Below are positions 59,266 to 64,000 of a stretch of 64,000 nucleotides of DNA, piece after piece. This DNA comes from Caenicola sp034331105 (GTDB lineage Bacteria > Synergistota > Synergistia > Synergistales > Synergistaceae): contig JAXQGB010000010.1 in the NCBI GenBank assembly GCA_034331105.1, positions 1 through 64,000 of the forward strand. Direction: 5' to 3'. The stretch's first letter is position 1, and each line of letters begins with the position of its first letter. A program made the position numbers and the translations under genes. Below the pieces are notes generated by a model. That model was not told the origin of the DNA, did no database searches, and saw only the letters and a program-made list of their open reading frames with translations.

Positions 59266-59760
59266 GTGAATCCAAATTACATGGTACTTTTTGCTGTCCT
59301 GGGCGGAAGCGCCATCGGACATAAGTCAGGGTTCCCCGCAGGGGCACTGGTTGGCGGCCTTCTTGTGGGGCTGGTCGTCAAGGCGGTCATGCACATGGGG
59401 CTTGACCCTAAGATAGGCTGGCTCTCCTGGGTATCACAGGCTCTTGTCGCCTATGTCCTTGTAAGGGGCAGCGACTTCTCTTCCATTGCCGAAATACCAA
59501 GATATCTGCCTGCAGCTATTGCATACAGCTTTTCCCTTCTCATCTTTACACTGGGCCTCGCATGGGTCTTCTCTAGGCTGTGTAAAATGGATTTTCTGAC
59601 CTCTCTTTTTGCCACGACCCCCGGGGGGCTTACAGGGATTGCAATAGTAGCGGTAGACATTGGAGCAGACCCTACTATCTCTATCCTTTTCAACATATGC
59701 AGGATAGTGACGATACTGATCGTAGTGCCGATAATTGCCAATATTATCGTTAAATATTGA
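59266..59760 (+). CDS. AbrB-like membrane protein (single-domain)
   Basis: 164 aa, GTG start with CGGGGGG upstream. Five or so helices. ATTPGGLTGIAIVAVDIGADPTI followed by a late RIVTIL helix matches the AbrB membrane duplication domain, which occurs twice in full-length proteins; here only one copy is present. Function of the family is poorly defined (transport or regulation has been suggested). It follows the TAXI operon behind a terminator, 53 bases before the acyltransferase gene. Confidence 0.75.
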   Translation: MNPNYMVLFAVLGGSAIGHKSGFPAGALVGGLLVGLVVKAVMHMGLDPKIGWLSWVSQALVAYVLVRGSDFSSIAEIPRYLPAAIAYSFSLLIFTLGLAWVFSRLCKMDFLTSLFATTPGGLTGIAIVAVDIGADPTISILFNICRIVTILIVVPIIANIIVKY

Positions 59761-59813
59761 TAATAATATATATGATCCGATCAAAAGCGTGATCTTTCAG
59801 GAGAGGTAAGAGT

Positions 59814-60704
59814 ATGAATAATAAACAGTCCTTCATCTGGTCCGTACTTTCAGGGTTCAGAAAAATAGTAACGGTCCTCCCTCATCAGGCAGCTGTGATG
59901 CTAGGCGGCATTGTTGGTTCCCTCATTCCAACATTTACACAAAACAAGCTGAAGGAAGCAACGGACCGCTGTGCCAGGGTTCTGGCCATACCTCGTAAAG
60001 ATGCCTCCAGGATAGTAAAAGGGGCATATAGGAACTTTGGCAAATCAACTGCAGAGTTCATAAGGATCCCTGTGATGGCTTCAAAACTCGATGATATAGT
60101 CACAGTCTACGGAGAAGAGAACCTCCGTGAGGCCTACGAAGCAGGAAAAGGAGTATTTGTAGTTACCGCACACATTGGGAACTGGGAGTACGCCGGGGCC
60201 TGGTGTGCACAGCACGGATACCCTATGAACGGTCTTGGAACTGATCAAAGGGATGAGAGGATAACCGAACTTATAATGGAATTAAGAAAGGCCGGAGGGA
60301 TGAAGGCGCTTGGCAAGGCTTCAGATCTTAAGGCCATGATAAAGGCGCTCCAGGCAGGTGAAATAATTGCTGTCCCCGTGGATCAGGATGCCAAAAAAGC
60401 GGGCATAGTATCTCCCTTCCTTGGATACCCCGCAAGTACGCCGATCGGAATGGCAAAACTAGCCGACAAGCTTGGATGCGCTGTCGTCCCGGCATACTGT
60501 GTCAGATGGCTTGACACGCAAAAGCTTGAACTGCACTTTCTCCCTGCGCTTAAAGGCAGGGACGGTAAACCTTACGGCAAAGATCTTCAGAGCAGCATAG
60601 ACGACTGCAATCAGGTCATCTCCGAGTGGATAAGAAAATATCCTGACCAGTGGATGTGGATGTATCCAAGGTGGGAATCTGTTGAGAGAGGTGATTTCGA
60701 TTAA
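59814..60704 (+). CDS. Lipid A biosynthesis acyltransferase (LpxL/HtrB family)
   Basis: 296 aa. A hydrophobic N-terminal segment (residues 18-40) anchors it in the inner membrane. The catalytic HX4E motif is His120-Ile-Gly-Asn-Trp-Glu125, followed by VPVDQDAKKAGIVSPFLG and PDQWMWMYPRW, as in LpxL and LpxM. It adds a secondary acyl chain to lipid A precursors, implying an outer membrane with LPS. AGGAGAGG precedes the ATG. Its end overlaps the next gene by about 20 bases. Confidence 0.92.
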   Translation: MNNKQSFIWSVLSGFRKIVTVLPHQAAVMLGGIVGSLIPTFTQNKLKEATDRCARVLAIPRKDASRIVKGAYRNFGKSTAEFIRIPVMASKLDDIVTVYGEENLREAYEAGKGVFVVTAHIGNWEYAGAWCAQHGYPMNGLGTDQRDERITELIMELRKAGGMKALGKASDLKAMIKALQAGEIIAVPVDQDAKKAGIVSPFLGYPASTPIGMAKLADKLGCAVVPAYCVRWLDTQKLELHFLPALKGRDGKPYGKDLQSSIDDCNQVISEWIRKYPDQWMWMYPRWESVERGDFD

Positions 60705-61119
60705 GTGTGGGATAGATCCGGGTCGCCATAAAATCGGAGTGGCATTCGCGGAAGGTGACAGACTGCTTTTTTCAGCGATAATACCCAAATCGTCAGAGGA
60801 AGTTTTATTGCTGTCGCTTAAAGAGGGAAACTGGGATGTTCTTGCTCCATGGAAAAAAGAGGGAGATCTGAGTTCTTTGGAATGCAGAGTACTTGAAAAG
60901 ATCTGCCTTGGTAACGGCACATCTTCAGAAGATTTGAATAAACTCCTTAGCAGTATCTGCGAGCTCGAGGTAACAGACGAATACGGCACCACTCTTAAAG
61001 GACGCGAGCTCTACTGGAAACTCCACCCGCCAAAAGGGTTATGGAAGCTGGTACCTACATCACTTAGAACTCCTCCCAGAGATATTGATGACCTTGCTGC
61101 CTGGGCGATAATAAAATAA
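60682..61119 (+). CDS. RNase H-fold protein, YqgF/RuvX-like (tentative)
   Basis: About 145 aa. The start region CGIDPGRHKIGVAF is the first strand of RuvC/YqgF nucleases with its catalytic Asp. Near the C-terminus RTPPRDIDDLAAWAI offers the late Asp pair expected on the last helix. The middle is unusual. It may process nucleic acid, or be a non-catalytic relative. TTG 60682 (overlapping the acyltransferase) or GTG 60691 is the start. The gene is coupled to the acyltransferase. Confidence 0.6.
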   Translation: MREVISIKCGIDPGRHKIGVAFAEGDRLLFSAIIPKSSEEVLLLSLKEGNWDVLAPWKKEGDLSSLECRVLEKICLGNGTSSEDLNKLLSSICELEVTDEYGTTLKGRELYWKLHPPKGLWKLVPTSLRTPPRDIDDLAAWAIIK

Positions 61120-61161
61120 GACCGTAAGCTTTACGCTGTCTCCGGTCCCATCAAAGAAAAA

Positions 61162-61210
61162 CCCGCAGATCCTGTGTCTGATTTATTGACACAAAAAATG
61201 CGGGCTGTTT
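61162..61210. terminator. Terminator between convergent genes
   Basis: CCCGCA (61162-61167) pairs with TGCGGG (61199-61204), with an inner TGTGTC/GACACA stem. It lies between the YqgF-like gene and the minus-strand yerC-like gene. Confidence 0.65.
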
Positions 61211-61230
61211 GTCATGAAGATCCGTCTTGA

Positions 61231-61554
61231 TTATTTTTTCTTCTTCTTTTCTACTTCTTCATTTTTGTTCCCAGACAGCTTCGCAAGGACATCCCTGTAA
61301 CCGTCTGAACCGTACTCAACAAATTTTTTGACCCTGCTGATAGTTGCAGTGCTTGCTCCCGTGGCCTGAACTATCTGCGGATATGACATTCCTTTGAGAA
61401 GCAGGCTAGCCACCTGAAGTCTCTGTGCAAATGCTCTAATCTCTGAAAAAGTGGCGACATCCTCCAGGAAACGATAAGCTTCTTCCCTGTCAGTAATGGC
61501 CACAATCGAGTCACAAAGCTGGTCGGTAAACTCATCTTTCCACTCTAAAGCCAT
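61231..61554 (-). CDS. TrpR-like regulator, YerC/YecD family
   Basis: 107 aa. The TrpR-type helix-turn-helix is clear: FSEIRAFAQRLQVASLLLKGMSYPQIVQATGASTATISRVKKFVEYGSDGY (read in parts), with the recognition helix GASTATISRVK at about residues 66-76. Family members lack the amino-acid pocket of TrpR, and their ligand is unknown. The C-terminus is a run of lysines. It is divergent from proS, with a shared 198-base gap. Confidence 0.92.
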   Translation of the reverse strand: MALEWKDEFTDQLCDSIVAITDREEAYRFLEDVATFSEIRAFAQRLQVASLLLKGMSYPQIVQATGASTATISRVKKFVEYGSDGYRDVLAKLSGNKNEEVEKKKKK

Positions 61555-61752
61555 GATTATGCCCTCCCTATAGTAATGTGCTAAATACTTGCAATGTACG
61601 CTCTAAGAATACGATAAAATGGTAAATTGTCAAGAGAAGTAAAACATTGCAAATTAATTTGCTCTAAATGTAGAGATAAATGTTACAATAACCTGCACAG
61701 CAAAGCGCTGAGTGATGATATTTATCAAAGTATCAACGATGGAGGTAACCGG

Positions 61753-63195
61753 ATGGCTAAGAACATTACACCCAAGGAACAGGATTTTTCACAGTGGTAT
61801 CTTGACGTAATACGTGTTGCAGAACTGGCGGATTATGCGCCGGTCCGCGGATGTATGGTCGTCCGACCTACCGGTTACTCAGTATGGGAACTCATCCAGA
61901 AACATTTTGACGAGGCTTTCAAAGAGACCGGACATGTAAATGCATCGTTCCCTCTCTTGATCCCTAAATCTTTCCTGGAGAAGGAAGCAGAGCATGTTGA
62001 GGGTTTTGCTCCCGAGTGTGCAGTAGTTACCCACGCAGGGGGAGAAGAGCTTGAAGAACCGCTGATAATAAGGCCTACCTCGGAAACAGTCATAGGGTAT
62101 ATGTACAGCAAGTGGGTCCAGTCATGGCGCGACCTGCCGATCCTGATCAACCAGTGGTGCAACGTTATGCGCTGGGAGAAAAGGCCCAGGCTCTTCCTTC
62201 GTACTTCTGAGTTCCTCTGGCAGGAAGGCCATACAGCACATGCGACAAAAGAAGAGGCAGTCGAAGAAACGCTTCTGATGCTCGAGGTATATAGAAAGAT
62301 CATGGTAGATGAACTCGCCCTCCCTGTACTCCCCGGAGAAAAAACAGAGGGAGAGCGTTTTCCGGGTGCAGACAACACATATACCTGTGAGACGATGATG
62401 AGCGACAAAAAAGCGCTTCAGGCCGGGACGAGCCACTATCTGGGGCAGAATTTCGCCAAAGCTTTTGACATTAAGTTCCAGAATAAAAACGGGGAAATGG
62501 ATTTCGCCCATACGACAAGCTGGGGAGTATCGATGCGTCTCATCGGAGCACTTATAATGACCCACTCGGACAACGACGGGCTGGTTCTGCCTCCAAGAGT
62601 AGCTCCGACAAAAGCTGTCATAATACCGATCTCAACCGACTCAGCCAAATTTGATGAAGAAATAGTGCCGAAGGCAAAAGAGCTTCAGGCAATACTGAAC
62701 AAGACACTCTGCGGACGTTTCGTACAGGTGGACACACAGCAGCACCTTCGCCCGGGCGATAGGTTCTTCTTCCATCTTCAGAAGGGAGTCCCGCTTCGCC
62801 TTGAACTTGGAGAAAAGGAATTTGCAGCCCGCAAGGTCAAAGTCGTGAGAAGAGACACCGGGGAAAAGATGGAGATAGGCTGGGAAGACCTCGAAAAACG
62901 CATCCCTGAACTTCTTGTCGAGATACAGAAGAACCTATTTGACAGAGCGCTGAAATTCAGGAAAGAGAACACATACCAGGCTGCAGACATGGCTCAGTTC
63001 AGGGAAGTTCTTGAGAGCAAAGGCGGATTTGTTGAAGTCTTCTTCGACGGAAGCAAAGAAGATGAAAAAGCCATCAAGGAAGCAACAGGGGCCACTCCCA
63101 GATGCTATCCGCTAGAATACTCCGAAGAGCGGGGCAAATGCTTCTACACCGGAAAAGAGGGAGCCCGTAAAGCCATCTTTGCAAAGGCTTACTGA
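61753..63195 (+). CDS. proS: Prolyl-tRNA synthetase, archaeal/eukaryotic type
   Basis: 480 aa from ATG 61753 (GGAGG upstream; the open frame runs further 5' without support). Class II core with RPTSETVIGYMYSKW, motif 2 region RWEKRPRLFLRTSEFLWQEGHTAH, FAHTTSWGVSMRLIGALIM (motif 3 region), an anticodon-binding domain, and a C-terminal extension ending in Tyr, all as in the ProS type lacking the bacterial editing insert. It charges tRNA(Pro). The editing insert missing here is present in the degenerate paralogue at 11605. Confidence 0.96.
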   Translation: MAKNITPKEQDFSQWYLDVIRVAELADYAPVRGCMVVRPTGYSVWELIQKHFDEAFKETGHVNASFPLLIPKSFLEKEAEHVEGFAPECAVVTHAGGEELEEPLIIRPTSETVIGYMYSKWVQSWRDLPILINQWCNVMRWEKRPRLFLRTSEFLWQEGHTAHATKEEAVEETLLMLEVYRKIMVDELALPVLPGEKTEGERFPGADNTYTCETMMSDKKALQAGTSHYLGQNFAKAFDIKFQNKNGEMDFAHTTSWGVSMRLIGALIMTHSDNDGLVLPPRVAPTKAVIIPISTDSAKFDEEIVPKAKELQAILNKTLCGRFVQVDTQQHLRPGDRFFFHLQKGVPLRLELGEKEFAARKVKVVRRDTGEKMEIGWEDLEKRIPELLVEIQKNLFDRALKFRKENTYQAADMAQFREVLESKGGFVEVFFDGSKEDEKAIKEATGATPRCYPLEYSEERGKCFYTGKEGARKAIFAKAY

Positions 63196-63232
63196 TCCGG
63201 GAGAAACAGCAGATCTGATACTAATGCATACG

Positions 63233-63264
63233 AAATGGGAGGCTCAGTTAGCCTCCCATTTTTA
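63233..63264. terminator. Terminator between proS and mnmE
   Basis: AAATGGGAGGCT (63233-63244) pairs with AGCCTCCCATTTTT (63250-63263), a strong stem usable from both sides. Confidence 0.9.
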
Positions 63265-63306
63265 GTCTAAAAATTCCCTCATTTATAGATATTTTTTGAC
63301 TCAGTA

Positions 63307-64000
63307 CTATTTGCCAACACAGAATTGTGAAAAGATCGTATCCAGCAGGTTTTCCGTGGCATCGATGCCAAGCAGCTTTGCGAGCTCTGACCTTGAATCT
63401 GAAAGACAGGTTATTGCAAGATCATTTCCAAGACCTTCCGAGACAATTTTTAGCGTTTCCCGCAGGGAAGTCAGAGCAGCAGAGAGGCACTCTATTTGTC
63501 TGGAAGTGACTCCGTATCCTCCTGTGACCTTTATGCCCCCCGTGATCTCGTTGACCATTATGTCCTTCAGTTCTTCTATCCCGTCAGACTTAAGGGCTGA
63601 AACAGATACTATCCGGCTTAAAGGAAAGCTCATTTTCAACTGATCAAGGGATATTTTCTGCGGCATGTCACTTTTGTTGAGCACGACAATGTGCTTCATT
63701 GAAGAGACTCGCCTGCCGAGTTCCATGTCTTCCGCAGTCAGTTCATCTCCCGCGTCTATGACCCACACACGGAGGTCCGCTTCTGTCATCGACTTTATCG
63801 ACTGGTTCACACCGATGCACTCGACCTCGTCCATGGTCTCACGTATGCCGGCAGTGTCAATAATCCTGATAGGGATTCCTTTGTGGGTGAATGTCTCTTC
63901 TATTCTGTCTCTCGTTGTGCCGGGTACGGAGGTCACGATCGCCCGGTCTTCCTTCAGAAGAGCATTGAGAAGGGATGATTTGCCGACGTTTGGGCATCCA
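63307..64000 (-). CDS. mnmE: tRNA modification GTPase MnmE, C-terminal part (5' end outside window)
   Basis: About 231 codons on the minus strand, open to the window edge. Visible from the N-terminal side: the P-loop CPNVGKSSLLNALL, VPGTTRD (switch I), DTAG (as RIIDTAGIRE), the NKSD base-specificity loop, and the C-terminal FCVGK, whose Cys is essential in the family. MnmE with MnmG modifies U34 of tRNAs. Convergent with proS. Confidence 0.96.
   Translation of the reverse strand, partial: GCPNVGKSSLLNALLKEDRAIVTSVPGTTRDRIEETFTHKGIPIRIIDTAGIRETMDEVECIGVNQSIKSMTEADLRVWVIDAGDELTAEDMELGRRVSSMKHIVVLNKSDMPQKISLDQLKMSFPLSRIVSVSALKSDGIEELKDIMVNEITGGIKVTGGYGVTSRQIECLSAALTSLRETLKIVSEGLGNDLAITCLSDSRSELAKLLGIDATENLLDTIFSQFCVGK

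Noticed and set aside
61627..61752. 42-codon extension of ProS
   Set aside because: Not like ProS N-termini, and GGAGG directly precedes ATG 61753.
1..64000. CRISPR arrays, tRNA or rRNA genes, transposases, integrases, phage genes
   Set aside because: No regularly spaced direct repeats, cloverleaf-type sequences, rRNA segments or recombinase proteins were seen on either strand. Transfer in the 44-55 kb island is inferred only from base composition and the remnant.

Overview
The window looks like chromosomal DNA of a strictly anaerobic, amino-acid- or organic-acid-fermenting diderm bacterium. My best guess is the Synergistetes (Synergistaceae). This is inferred from gene content, because no rRNA or other marker gene is present. 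Supporting traits are a Kdo2-lipid A type acyltransferase (outer membrane), an archaeal-type ProRS, several TRAP transporters including two TAXI systems with fused membrane subunits, a Na+-pumping methylmalonyl-CoA decarboxylase, and a flavodiiron protein.

Layout. 0-11.4 kb: the end of a [2Fe-2S] protein and its FAD oxidoreductase partner, an orphan copy of the beta and gamma subunits of a Na+-translocating decarboxylase, a LysR regulator with deoC, a TRAP-TAXI transporter, an MFS exporter, a NuoH-like orphan and a DUF1850 protein. 11.6-18 kb: a catalytically degenerate ProRS paralogue that keeps its editing domain, a membrane-anchored periplasmic-binding-protein fold protein, an acyl-CoA ligase and a GlcD-type oxidase. 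18-28.7 kb: glgB-malQ followed by an envelope block (two LtaS/sulfatase paralogues, a processive GT2, an LplT-like MFS protein, a class II aldolase). 28.7-33.3 kb: a TPP riboswitch controlling cytX-thiM-thiE-thiD, then a ferredoxin and thiT on the other strand. 33.7-37 kb: nhaC, a small membrane protein and a flavodiiron protein. 37.5-43.7 kb: mutase-epimerase-decarboxylase genes that turn succinyl-CoA into propionyl-CoA and export Na+. 44-55.8 kb: an accessory catabolic island (GntR, DUF2848, cupin, PreA-like, TRAP dctQMP, nitrilase, two MFS paralogues, two-subunit fumarase). 56-59.2 kb: a second TRAP-TAXI system. 59.2-64 kb: AbrB-like protein, LpxL-like acyltransferase, YqgF-like protein, YerC, ProS and the 3' end of mnmE.

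How it fits together. Methylmalonyl-CoA decarboxylase makes a Na+ gradient. TRAP carriers are generally Na+-driven and could use it for uptake, and NhaC couples Na+ to H+. The island at 44-56 kb is the most promising uncharacterised system. Its GntR gene and its first catabolic gene carry nearly identical palindromes, the second lying against a good promoter. Parts of the island are conspicuously AT-rich, and it contains a decayed copy of its own nitrilase, so it was assembled by duplication and transfer. The substrate cannot be read from sequence alone.
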